Assembly (NCBI GenBank): GCA_001970855.1
Contig: LSSN01001209.1
Location: 1-62,116, forward strand
From: Smittium culicis
Lineage: Eukaryota > Kickxellomycota > Harpellomycetes > Harpellales > Legeriomycetaceae
Direction of reading: 5' to 3'
DNA: 62,116 nt
Below, one piece after another: positions 14,480-26,305 of this stretch (positions are counted from its first letter, which is position 1; every line of letters begins with the position of its first letter). Position numbers and translations under genes: made by a program. Below the pieces are notes generated by a model that searched no databases, had not been told where the DNA came from, and saw only the letters and a list, made by a program, of their open reading frames with translations.

Positions 14480-15700
14480 CGTCGGTAATCTCGAAATTCT
14501 GTAGAAATCATTGATCACTTCTTTTGCCGACCAATTCCCTTGTAATAAAATATCATCAATACTCATTCCTGCTAATGCTGCTTACGTGGATCCTAACTCT
14601 CTTGCTTTAATATTCTTTAATTCAGGTATCAATATCATCATACTCCTTATTTGTCTACTAATTTTTGATACAGCTGCTGCTTTTTAAATATCATTTGAAT
14701 GACGAATGAATGGATTGTATCTTACCTCGGTAAATACTTCTTTTACACAGATACATTTTTTATTGCCAATTCTTTTTGGATACTCCTTGTATGCTTCAAT
14801 AGGGCATAAAAGTACATTCTCATGTTTCTTTATATATATCCACTTCTTTATTTGGCTATCTTTCTTTCTCTGCTTAGGTATCACGATAGATATCTTTAAT
14901 TTCGAACCTGAATAATTGTTCTATCAATATCCATTGTATGTATGTCACTAGGTCTGAGAAATCCTGTTATTTACATAATCCAGCAAATTTTCTTATTTAT
15001 ATGTACCATATCCAAACTATCATTCTGACCCTTACTTATAATATTCTCAAGAATTCGACTAATGTTATAGTTAATATCCTTAACTATCGTAATTTTAGAT
15101 TGATTTATCGAATCGATAAATTTCTTCAGTATATCCTTATCCTCGTTAGGTATTTTATTAATTTAATTATCAAAGCTCATTTATAACTCTTAACTGTAGC
15201 TTGAGTCATTCTATGCTTCTTCACCATTTCTACTAGAAAATTTAAAATTTGTACCAATTATGCTCACCTATTATTTTATTCAACTCCTTCCATCTGTCAA
15301 ATCGTTTCCTAATATATTCATATCCCTTATTTCTCTTCTTAGCCATTCTGTTATTGAATATAAATTCAGCTGCTTCTTCCTATTCGGCTGCTTGTATCAC
15401 CCTCTTCCTTTTACGATCCATGCTAGTAATTTCCACTCCTGGTTCTTTTCCATCACTGACTTTCCGCTCTTTGGGTCCTGCATTACTTCCTTTGCTTCTA
15501 TTCTTATCGGAGTCCTCATCATCATTCTCCGTATGCTCGTAAACCATATCACTGATGGACAATCTGGTTTAATTATCGTCGCTGTTACTCTCTCTGCATT
15601 TATCTTCTGTAAAACAATTGGTATTAAGTTCCACGGAGGACATATGTAAACATGTTTCCATGAGCCCCAATAATAACTCATGGCTTCTTGACCCATTGCT
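14480..15700 (-). pseudogene. DIRS-like tyrosine recombinase remnant
   Basis: After the RNase H the minus strand gives PPWNLIPIVLQKINAERVTA (about 15660-15590), a conserved junction in DIRS-like polyproteins. Further on are LLCPIEAYKEYPKR (about 14810-14770) and an integrase core tail: KARELGST, stop, AALAGMSIDDIL, then GNWSAKEVINDFYR (about 14610-14490). The final Tyr of FYR fits the tyrosine-recombinase nucleophile. In-frame stops (one between KARELGST and AALAG) and frame changes make it a pseudogene. The absence of a DDE integrase and the presence of this domain are what classify the element. Confidence 0.75.
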
Positions 15701-15810
15701 CTGACATCCTTGTAGATGCTGAAATACTTCTCTAAATTTGCGTTCGATGCACTCGCAAATAGATCTACCTTGGGAAATCCGAATTCTCTTATTATCCTGC
15801 TGAATGCTTT

Positions 15811-17260
15811 CTAGGAAATGCTCCACTTTGTTTGCCGTACCATTCTAGATGGTGCATCTGCTGGATTCAAAGTAGTGGTGATATATTGAGTGTCTATTCT
15901 TATTATATTTTTAAAAAAATAGTTACATATACTCTCTGCAAAATCCAAAAGTTTTCTTGATTGAATTCCAATAAAATTCCTCAGGTAGGCTATTGCTGTA
16001 GTATTGTCCGAAATTATTCTCACCGTATTCCGTTTGATTTTCTCTTTCTTCATTGCATTAATAACTACTAGAAATTTTTTTTAATTTAATTGTTCTTTTA
16101 TTTCCTCTTTCGATCAATTTACTGAGTAGGTTCTCGAATTCGTTACTGCTTCCCAGGAAGAATCGCTTGCGTCCGTAAATATTTCTATTTCTGGCGAATC
16201 TTTCGTTGTGGCTTGCCCGTTCCAAGCCCTCAACTTTTCCTTGCATCAAATTAGATTCAGTATCGCTCTTTCTGACAACCCAATTATCTTGATCCAAGAT
16301 GTCCCTTTTGAAATCCACTCGTTTTTTAATTCGAATAATCCTCTGGACATGATCCTTGCTTGTAAGACTGTTGCGGTCATCGCCGTAACCTTTCCCACCA
16401 TCAATGCTAAATTCATTAAGTTTGTCTTTCCTGAGTTTATCAATTTTGCTGCAAATATTCGTATATCCCTTATCTTCGATGTTGGTACATATAACTTTAA
16501 GTCCCTTGAGTCTAATCTGAATCACAGGTGTTCTATCTCCTGTTGAGAAGTCAATTCCGACTTTTTCAAATTTATTTGAAGACCTAATTGTTCTAATTTT
16601 TTTAAAAATATATTTGTTATCTTTAAGCTCTTTCTTTTTGTCTTCTCCAAAATAAGAATATCTTCTAGATAAATTTTTGAACGTATTCCTTGGTCTCTGG
16701 GCCATTTAATAACTATCTTCATTATCTTCGTGAATACCATCGGACTTATCCTCATCCCGAATGGTAGCGTCTTGAATTGGGAAATTCTTCCTTTTGCTGT
16801 AAATCTTAGATATTTTCTGTCCTCTTTTGCTATGGGTACGTATAAAAAAGCGTCCTTTAAGTCTACTGACGTAAACCAATCGGTTCTTTCTATTATTTTT
16901 GAGATCGTATGCATACTTTCCATTTTGAATTTTACGTCTGGTATATAATCTTTCAGGTTTCTCAAATCTAACACCGGTATTGCTTCTCCTTTTTTCTTTG
17001 GAATTGTGAATATTCTTGAATAATACCCCCTATTTTCTAGACATACTTACTCTATAGCTCCTTTCTTTACTAGTTCTTCTATCTCCTAACCTATTGCTTC
17101 TGTTTCGCTTGATATATCCTCTAATTCAGATCTCTGACTGAGGGCTTTCTTCTGAATGGTATTCTGTAACCGTTTCTTAGAATGGAGATATCCATGTTTT
17201 TGTTGCTAATGGATCTCCATGACCTCCATTTCTTTTTTAGGCTAGCCCCTTCTGGCGTAA
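15811..17260 (-). pseudogene. DIRS-like reverse transcriptase / RNase H remnant
   Basis: Recognisable in pieces across frames: FTIPKKKGEA then LDLRNL (RT fingers, about 17020-16950), WFTSVDLKDAF (motif A, with its Asp), LPFGMRISPMVF (motif B), and IYLEDILIL where functional enzymes have YLDD, so the first motif C aspartate is Glu. A TGA interrupts the frame right after EIEHL near 16520. RNase H follows, with FTDASDSSWEAV in one frame near 16150, then IISDNTTAIAYLRN and NPADAPSR at about 16010-15835. Several frameshifts and stops (for example after KKGAIE near 17050) show that the copy is dead. The DNTTA and NPADAPSR signatures are characteristic of DIRS-type RNase H. Confidence 0.85.
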
Positions 17261-17984
17261 GACTCCCCTTCCTTTGCCCCTTCCCCTTGGGGCGGTCCGA
17301 AAAAACTGTTGAGGTTTATTTTCTTCATTTCTAATCGCTTTGTGATTATTAGTTTGTGAATTATGACCACTTTGAATTTTTATTTGGTTTGTTTGATATC
17401 TGTTAATCCTTCTGAACGTTTTCTTGTGTTTATTCAAAAACTCAAATCCTTCATCTTCCACCAAGGTTCCATTTTGTTCCTGATCGATTCTTGGTATTCT
17501 AGCTGTTGTTCCTACAGCGTAATCCATGTTATTAATCCTAGCTTGCGTAACAGATGTAGCTATATCTGCTATTTCAATCCTCATATCGTTAAGAAAAGTT
17601 ACGATGAATTCTGTTTTTAACTTTGTCCCGGAAACTGTCAGTTTATGTGTTAGATAATCTAACGGTCTTGTAGCGTTTGCCAATCTTTCCTGAATCTTTT
17701 CTAGGATATTATCTATATTCTTAAAACTAGGTTTCATATTAGTTGTATTTACTTTTGGGGGGTTTTTATCTCATTAAGTCAACCTTTGGACACCGTTAAA
17801 TTATTTCGTCTCTATCCATATCTGTTATTACACTCTTGTAAAAATCCAACTTAATTGAAGGTATTGCTTCTTCTAGTGCTTCTGATGCTCTCATATGAGC
17901 TATTGGTGGTCTCTCTATAATATAGTCATCTTGAATTATTTTTCTATTTTTGCTAAGCATTTCCTGCTGTAATTTGAGTTGCAT
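17237..17984 (-). pseudogene. DIRS-like gag remnant
   Basis: Two open pieces (17984-17796 and 17737-17237) are separated by stops and a frame change. The first has the acidic block ALEEAIPSIKLDFYKS followed by a broken CPK stretch. The second has ATRPLDYLTHKL and ends in an Arg/Gly-rich segment (APRGRGKGRG), typical of a nucleic-acid-binding gag tail. This combination resembles gag proteins of DIRS-like elements in early-diverging fungi as I remember them; no search was done. Its 3' end runs directly into the reverse transcriptase frame. Broken, so it cannot give a full-length product. Confidence 0.7.
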
Positions 17985-18099
17985 AATTTAGATAAGTACA
18001 GTATTTAATACTTCTTCTGTGTTTACTTGATTGTTCATTTTGATATCACTTTTCAAATTTGTTTTCGGTTATTTGTACCTGGCGAAAAAAAAAATAATA

Positions 18100-20435
18100 A
18101 AGAGAAACAGAAAACAAAAAAAATTATTTAGTTTAGTTTTATTGGTACTTGGAGAAAATACGAAATAAAGGTGATAACACGTATTATGAATATATTGTGA
18201 AATATAAACTCTAGTAACTTTAATGTGAAAGTCAGCATTATGACTGCGGGGCTTGAATCATATTCTATCTCGCTCAAATCCTGTTTCTCCAAGCAATAGT
18301 GGCGATTTCAGACCCAAAAAGCGGGAAATCATCGCAATAGATAAAAAAACACTGGGTATATACAGCCTGGAAAATCTGCTGCGTATCAACTAAACACATG
18401 GTCTCAGGAGGTACACCTTCGAATTTATAATTTAAAAAAATGAATTTTCAGATGTCGATCCGGGTAAAATTCAATTCGATAGCGCTTTTTAGAATCAAGA
18501 ATCTCAAAAAAAAAAATAATCGCACTGATTTCCGCATTTCAAATAATTAATTATCTGGCAAAAATCAATACAACTAGACATTAAAAGTATGCTCTATTAT
18601 GCATAAAAATACGAATTGATGACAATAACTGAGAATCCTTCTAGATTTTTAGCTGTCCAATCTTCGTTAATTTTGTTAAGATATTGGACAAAAGCTCGAT
18701 CTGGTCTTTCGCCAAACCAAAAACCGAATTAACACCGGTTCTAGCATTATTTAGTAATTGAGTTCCAAAATAAGATCTCGCTATCAAGAAAATAGCAACA
18801 AAGCTTTGTTTTTTTAAAAAAAAGTTATAGGAATTCTTAGAGCCAGTTATATTAATAGGATTGAAGATTCCAGAATCTGTACTGATAAAAGAGAGCTACA
18901 TCTAGAAATAGTAATTACGTACGAAAAAAAATTGAAATTGTGATTATAAAAGACCAGAATTATAAGCTCCCAAATAGAAAAAATACTATTCCTGCTGATT
19001 TCATGCATAGTCTACAAGAAAATCTTGCATCAAATCTCTATCACCCCCAACCCCCACGAAAACAACAACGATGAGATTTTGATAGGCTTATGAAATTAAT
19101 AAAGGATATAATATAAGCCTCTCTATGTGCGGAAATTATTACGATATACAAATACTCGATCTCTGACTTTATACGGTGTGACCCCCGGCACCTGGATACT
19201 TAAGGGTAGATCAATCGGTGCCACCCTAGCCACTAACAGATGAGCATCATCTCAAGATATAGTTCCTCACGCATTCTGGTCGAACTATATCATCTTTGAT
19301 ATATACTATCTTCCCAAAAGAAATTCATAAACTTGAACGAGTCGATACTTAATTTGGAGTAACATAATATGCCTCCTCTCTGATATATATTATGAACTAA
19401 TCTTCGCTTCAAAGAGCTCAATTAATTCTAGCAATCATTACTCGGTAGAGACATAAAAAAGCCTTGGAACAAGCATTCCAAACATAATAAATTGATTTTA
19501 ACACGTTATACTATCATTGGAAAAAATATAGTTATTAGTGGCGTATTATAGATATTTTTATGAGAAGTATCAATAATCGAAATGTGAACATATTAGTATA
19601 TCCTATTAATGCACGTCCAACTTTTAACGGTTTAGATAGACATTTATAATTATAGAAATATTAAAATTGTGTATTATAAACCTGACAAACGGAAATGAGT
19701 AGTAACTGCTTTAATTCCTAAGCATTTAGGCTAGAATTAATGTTTGGTATTAGCGAACATTTTTCAAAAACTAATACATATTTTTCAGTAATATTTGACT
19801 TCACACTTCAATAGTAAAAAAGTCTAGCTTGCTTTTGCTTAGGCTAACAATGTTTAAGAATATACCATAAAAAGAACACATCTAATATGGCTAAATATCA
19901 GCCTTAGTTTTAATGTTTAGAATTAAACAAAAGATATAAAAGTTTATATATGGCTCGAGAAATCTGTGTTTAATAGAAACTGCGCCAAATCTATTCAATT
20001 TATTTATTTATTTCTGATGTGATATGGCTGCGTACATCGATAGCCAAGATTCGTATAGGCCATAACACGTTATAATTTCTTTCGTTTTAGTTGCCTAGAA
20101 ATACAATTCCAAATAAACCAAGATAAGCATTAAACAGCCAATAACCACTTGGCTTTATTAAATTGTACATGCAGTTTTATTTGCCATAATTCAAATGGGA
20201 AATATATATAATTCTTTTATTTCATATACATGCTTGGATCCTATAAATATTTCATTCACAAACAGTAACAACTGTCTTTTTTCTCTAGGTTCTTTTTTTA
20301 CTTCCTTTTAATCTAAAATATTACAACAATATATAATTTAGAAACCATTATTTTTACAGCATTTGAAATATCTAAGTACCATAAATACTGCCACTCTTCT
20401 ATGATACTTTTTAAGCTTAATATCTCAATCCAAGT
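18100..20435. other. Non-coding region, no gene seen
   Basis: No long frame. The stretch 18.2-19.4 kb is slightly less AT-rich and may be degraded transposon. Copies of a short dispersed motif (GCATTTAGGCTA / TTAGGCTAAC) occur at 19721-19733 and about 19840-19848. The last few hundred bases are the presumptive promoter and 5' UTR of the Yme2 gene and are AT-rich without a clear TATA box. Confidence 0.5.
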
Positions 20436-23400
20436 ATGCTAAAAGCTATAAATTCAAAAATATGTCCTATTTCTTTTCGGCTCAATAATTTTGCTCCTTA
20501 TTATCGAAAAATTTCAAACTCTGCTATTACTCCTTTGTCTTCTTCGACCACGGATATATCAAAGATCAAGGTTCGCTTTTCCCTCATATTTAAACTCCGT
20601 TTTATCTTTCCCTTTTAAATTTCACTTTTTTCTCCCTTTTAGACTAAATCAGCTTCGATTTTTTTGAGCGATTTATATCCGATTCGCTTAGGAAAACTAG
20701 ATTACTTAACTTACTTGTACAACTTACGAAAAGGGAAAGCCGTTAAGGCCCAATTAAATGAAATATTCAAAGGTGAAATCATTACAAATCTTCAACTTGA
20801 TAGAATCGAAGACAGGTACTCTTTAATATTCATAACTACGGAAAATGGCTCTAATTTACTTCCAGAACAATTTACCTACTCATAAAAATCAAATAGTAAG
20901 TTTTCTATTTTAAAAAATATCTTAATATGTTAAAGGATAAGGGATGGTGGAATGAGGATTCATTTCAAGTTTAAATGCACAAGCGATGAAACATGTCCCG
21001 AAAAAAACGATTTTTCTTATCTATTCAAGGAGTTTAAAAAATCTCTTAAAGAATCTAGACCTGAATCTTTGAAATTACTCGAAAATAACACTTATTTTGT
21101 CAAGGTTTATATTTATTATTTATTTTACATAAATATTTTATAATAACTATATCTATTTTTCTAATAACACTCTTATAACTATAGGGAGAGTCATTTATAG
21201 AGGATCTGGTTAATTATTACCCATCAAAGTATTTTTTATTTAGTGGTTTAACTTTTATAGTATACCTATTTTATACCTGATTCTCTATCTATATTTTTAT
21301 TGAATTAGATTACTTAAAGTCAAAAGTACAGGCCAAGAGCTCAATGAGGTAATTTTCATTCAATACATGCTTATTTAATGGGCTGCTGTTTATTTTTTTT
21401 TAGAAAATTTTAACTTTTTACAATATTTATTTTTGTTTATCTAACATGTCGACAATAAACTAATATTTTTATTATAGAAAGACATATTTGACTCTTTCCG
21501 CGAGTATGGTAGGATTTATAGCATAAAATGTGTACCCAACCCGAAAAAAGAGGAAGACCATTATTTTTACGTACAATATGTATTTTCCAAATCTGCTTCA
21601 CGCGCTGTGAATTGCTTATATGGAGCTGAAATATTATCAACCAGAATTTATCCCAAATACGAGAGAATCATTGTAACTTCTCTTTCTATAATCTCGATTT
21701 CCTATTCTGAAAATATATTTACTAACATTTTTTATCATCTTTATTTAGAAAAAAAACGTATTACTAGAGTGGATAAATTCAAACACTAAGCTAACAGTAA
21801 CATATAGATCAATATTTTCTAACAACCCCATCAAATTTAATTTTTGATCATTTATCGTCTTATCTTTTTGCCATTGCTGAACATTTTGATATATAATACT
21901 TTTTCATTTTGTTTAAATTATTTCATATTTGTAATTAACTATTATTCTAGGTTCCTATAATCGTTGCAGCTGCAATTGCATTTATTTTCTCTATTTTTGA
22001 GCCCATTAGACAGTTCAATATTTCAAACAAAATTCACAACAGATATAAAGAATTATTTGACCATTTTTCGAGTTTAATATTTGAAATAATTCCAATCAGT
22101 TTTTTTGCTAGGCTCCAAAAATCTTTAGGCCTATATCCCTTTGGCTCAAACAATAACGTCAAAATATGGCCTGTGGATGGGCCCCAACAAACACGCCTTA
22201 AGCATCTTCTCGAAGACTCGCCTGACTCATTGATCTTGATTAGTGGCCCCCCTGGTATAGGGAAAATGGATCTTGTCAATGAGGCTGTAAGAAATAAAAA
22301 GTATGTTTTGGAAATTAATTCTGATAAGCTGGCACAGTCTTCAAACATGACTGAAGAACTTGAAATTCTCGCTGACATGGTTGGATATAAGCCTTATTTC
22401 GCCTTTTCATATCAATTGGTATTATTAATAGATAAATTACTTAGCTCAACAACAGGTCAGAAATCTGGGCTATCTGGAACTCCATCATCTAGATTTAACG
22501 AAATTTTAGATTCAACTGCAAATGTTATTGACTCAATTAGGCTTAAGCAGTTATCAAAATTAGAAAAAAACAGATTAAAAAATGAAAAAATTGATTCTGA
22601 ATCAATTTCTTTAAGCTCGAATAATAAACTATCCCTTGATCCCTATGAGCAGCTTTTATCTGACCACACTCCTTCAAATTTAGTACGTGATGAGCTATCT
22701 TATGCATCCTCCTTACAAGAAAATATAGTTAATTCTAACAGTGATAATAACAAGGATCAGCTATCTAATAATAGTAATGTCGAATCAATATCTGAGAATA
22801 GCACTAAAGAAAATACCTCTGAACAACCAATAAATCCATCAGGTAATGACTCTGAAAGTGCAAATGATAATTTCTTTTTCGCCGAGCCTTCTAAAAATAA
22901 TGAAAAGATTTCCTCCAACAAAAGTATAACTAGTTTAGATTCGGCTATTCCATCTGATAAAATACCAGTTATCGTGATTTCCCATTTTATTAATCGCCCT
23001 TCCAAATTTTCGGATGATCTCATAAAATGGGCCGCTCGCCTTGTAACTTCAGGATCTGCGCATGTTATTTTTACTTCTAACAATATTTCAGTATACCGCG
23101 ATTTGCAACAAGCCATTCCACTAAAAGCCCTTACTATTCTAACTCTTGGCGACGCTTCTTTGGAGAACTCTTTATTCTATGTTTATAACAGACTTAAGAA
23201 AATAAACCATCTAGACCAAAACACTTCGTTTGAGGCCTTTTCAGAAACTCACCGAAATTACCTAACTAATCTGGGTGGTAGGCTAACTGATTTAGATTTA
23301 TATATGCAAGGCTTAGTTCGTGGGAAAAATCCTCAAGGTTAGCATTTAATATTAAAATATAAATCAATATTAATTTTTTAAACGTTTAAACATTGGTTTT

Positions 23401-24325
23401 TCTTATTATTACTCTGCTATTATATTTTTTGACTTTTAATTTCAGCTATTATCTATCATATTTAATATTCAAACTCGTATTCATTCATTTATATTTAGAG
23501 TCACTAGACTCTGTAGTCACCAAATCGATCATCGAAATAAAAAAGATACACCAAAACTTTAGTCAGAAGCCATTGTCATCTTCTCAAACCTGGAACTTGG
23601 CCCAAGTTTGGTACTTGGTTTCAAACCTACACAAACAACAAGTACTAGATTTTAATAAAGTTCGGATGTCTCCCCTATTTGGAGGAAGCGATACAGCAAT
23701 CTTAGATTTGCAAATCGAAGGGCTTGTTAGTATTATATATGACAGCGGAATTCCAGTTGCTATTGTTCCAGGAAAACCGATTTATAAACTAGCATTTTCA
23801 GAGCTATTTAAAAATAAGTCTTTCTCACTGACTTTATCGTATTACTATAACAAAGAGTGTCTAAAAATTGAAACAAGCTCTTTAGAAAAATATGAGAGTG
23901 AACTTGCACATTTAGGATTTTTTGATTTACAGAACAGGATGGCAAATTCTATTTTCAATGAAAAAACAAGCGGATTTTCTATTCAGGGGCTTTTGAATGG
24001 CATTGGAACCACAGTGATTGACACTGCTAAACTTGGAATTTCAGTTATAGCGTGGCCTGTGACTAAAACTATGCAGCTTATTTATGGAAGACCTGATGAT
24101 GAACCTGTTAAGAACAATCTAGGAGCATACGATAATTTTCTACTTGAATTTGTTTCACCACACCTAAAACCACGTATCCTATTTTTGCTGAAAAAGATCC
24201 AAGGATCACAAAGCCGGATAGAATCTTATAACAAAGAGCTCTCGAAGACAAAACTGTATTTGAGTTCTTTGGGAATTGAATTTGAAAACATGAACACTTT
24301 TTTAAGCTCTAGTGTATATGATTAA
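20436..24325 (+). CDS. YME2: Mitochondrial escape protein 2 (Yme2/Rna12-like)
   Basis: Nine exons by my reading: 20436-20570, 20643-20815, 20936-21104, 21185-21228, 21309-21348, 21478-21672, 21749-21796, 21951-23337, 23499-24325. They join in frame to 1005 residues. The first 33 residues are basic and hydroxylated, like a mitochondrial presequence. Residues about 175-250 form the family RRM (KDIFDSFREYGRIYSIK). A transmembrane segment follows (about 269-284, VPIIVAAAIAFIFSIF), then the RNA12/AAA-like domain with P-loop GPPGIGK (367-373), AHVIFTSN, and the C-terminal block ending in FGGSDTAILDLQIEGLV and IVPGKPIYKLAF. In the family the protein sits in the mitochondrial inner membrane and affects mtDNA nucleoid structure. 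It is longer than yeast Yme2 (about 850) because of a Ser/Asn-rich insertion near 520-590. Where I recall IDNF in homologues (Walker-B-like) this copy has ISHF. The exon 2/3 junction (GTACTC donor) is the least certain. Confidence 0.9.
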
Positions 24326-24795
24326 GCTAGTTTATTTTCTTTCTTACAAACGTTCAAACAAACAAAGTTGTTTTTTATTAAATTTTTGTTAATAAACTCA
24401 TAGTAATTTTTTTTAGATATAATATTCAACTTGGACTGCAGAAAATTGTTAAAAAGCTAAAATGGTTATAATTAACAGTGCAGATACACTCGAGTTGAAA
24501 TATCTTTCTTTAATATAGACTTTAAATGGTTATGATGGGATATCGCAAGTATTTGTCCTACATCTTCAACTATGGAAAACTACCTTGTTATTGAATTTCA
24601 AAAAAAAGTGGAAAAAATATTCTGCAAACAATGCCTAAGCTAAGGTTGTTTTTTTTTTTGTATTTAGTGGGATAAATTTTACAAGTTTTGAATAATAATT
24701 ATAATTTAGCTAGATTAAACGAAATGAGCAGACGATTACATAGTAGATTTTAAAAAGGATAAAAAGAATTTAGATATATAAGAAGGAGTCACTAG
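24326..24795. other. Convergent intergenic spacer
   Basis: AT-rich 470-bp spacer between the 3' ends of the Yme2 gene (+) and the coiled-coil gene (-). It should hold both polyadenylation regions; no further gene seen. Confidence 0.6.
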
Positions 24796-26305
24796 TTACG
24801 AATCGTTTTGAGCAAACCAAAGTCTAGCTACCATCGAGTGAATATCGCCGCCACTAAATCTAGTAATATCAGAGAATTGGATGTTGGCATTTTCGCACCC
24901 ACCAGATAATTGGGCCGAGCGAGTTTTTACAAGCGAGGAGGGATCAAATTCCACATCAAGGGAAAAGTTAGAATCAAATACATGTGAAGTATGGTTGTTT
25001 GAAATGAAGTCGTTATGTATATTCAAATTTAGGCGGTTATCCTTTTGAATTGTCGCAGACTTTAAAAACCCGATATTAGAAATCCACGCGTTCTTTATAA
25101 GACACCTAAAACAAGAATAAAATATAGTATTAAATATCGCTCAGAATTACGATTTTTTACAAATAAGTATATAATATATTTTTATGGAGACCATAAAGAG
25201 TAAATTAGCGAGAATTATAATTACTTTTTGTGGAAATATTTTAAATGTGGGCCTGAGACGGCGTTACTCTTATTCTTGGAATCAAAATCCTCTTCGAGTT
25301 CGATTTTTTTCTTTTCCAGCGAAATAACAATAGATTTCTCAGAATCCAAATCGTTGTTCATTTTTTCAATATCATTCTCCAACTCCTCTATTTCATTTTG
25401 TAAAGACTCAATGCTGTTTTCCTGTGAAATCAGATTTTTTTAATTTTGATATTATTATGTTATAAAATAAAACAATTTTTATGGCTCTGTAAAGCTTAAT
25501 AAAGTCGAAAAATACCACTTCCTGATATGAAGTCGAGATTGAGCTCATTTCTTCCTGAAAAATAAAATCGAATTGAAATTTTAATAAAAATTATTTTATC
25601 AAAAAATGTTTATGGACAGTTATAAATTCTAAAGGTAAAAAACTAAATAAATAACAAATATATTACCTCGTTATCTTGATCATGACTCTCCTTATTCAAT
25701 TCTTCTATTTTTTGATTCTAAAAAATTAATTAGTAGGCTTAGAGATTAGGAAAAAAAATAAATTTAATTTTTACCATACCATTATATATATATCTTTTTC
25801 GATTAATTCCATTTCATTTTTCTTCTTTGAATATACTTCATAACCTAAAAATCAAAAGGAATTAATAAATTGACAAGAATATATAAAATAAAGGGGGAAA
25901 TACTGTTTTTCAGAATCGTAGCTTCTGTATTTAATTCCGTCAATATTTTTTCCAGTTCATGTCGTGCAATTTTTTTCGGACTTTCAGTATCTAATACAAT
26001 TAAAAGTTTTTTAAAATGTTTATTGTAAACTAAAGGATAAAATCTTTATAAAAATTGATGTGTTTTAGAAAGTGCTTAAGTTAAAGAAAGCTACCTGATT
26101 TATGGTTATATTCATCCAAGTTGAAATCTTCGCTCGACAAATTTTCAATAATTCTATTCTGTACTTCATAAATCCTTAACGCTTCAATCAATTTTGGGTA
26201 ATCATTTTTGTATTTATGAAGCTTTGACAGCTGAGCACAGTCTTCTTCAGATAAAATAGATTTTTCTGAATCTTGCAAGAATTTATACAATTTTAATTCT
26301 TCCAT
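24796..26305 (-). CDS. Coiled-coil protein of unknown function, 319 aa
   Basis: Seven exons on the minus strand join in frame: 26305-26095, 25990-25904, 25844-25780, 25717-25667, 25554-25516, 25421-25225, 25105-24796, giving 319 residues. The donor of exon 5 could instead be 3 nt earlier. Residues 1-70 are helical and acidic; about 72-220 form a heptad-like Glu/Lys/Asn-rich coiled coil (for example ENSIESLQNEIEELENDIEK). The last 100 residues are non-coiled and include FSLDVEFDPSSLVK and ISNIGFLKSATI, suggesting a small folded C-terminal domain. This N-coil-C architecture is seen in kinetochore and spindle-pole subunits (a Sos7/Kre28-type protein is one guess), but I do not recognise the family. 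It is convergent with the Yme2 gene. Consistent phases and acceptors (TTTTAG, CACAG) make the gene itself credible. Confidence 0.75.

Larger units (their letters stand above)
14450..18100 (-). mobile_element. Decayed DIRS-like (YR) retrotransposon
   Basis: Read on the minus strand, the order is gag-like protein (about 17984-17237), reverse transcriptase plus RNase H (about 17260-15811), a linker, and a tyrosine recombinase (about 15700-14480). That order, with a tyrosine recombinase instead of an integrase, defines DIRS-type elements. All coding parts contain in-frame stops and frameshifts, so the copy is inactive. Outer limits are approximate. Related strings resembling GGTACYTGGMGAAAA occur twice on the plus strand near 18075-18160 and might belong to a terminal repeat, but I could not establish matching ends or target-site features. 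Confidence 0.85.

Noticed and set aside
20816..20895. Possible extra Yme2 exon 20866-20895 between CCAG and a perfect GTAAGT donor
   Set aside because: Including it creates an in-frame TAG at the next junction. Skipping it directly joins RIEDR to IRDGGMRIHF, matching the family's R-x-DGG motif.
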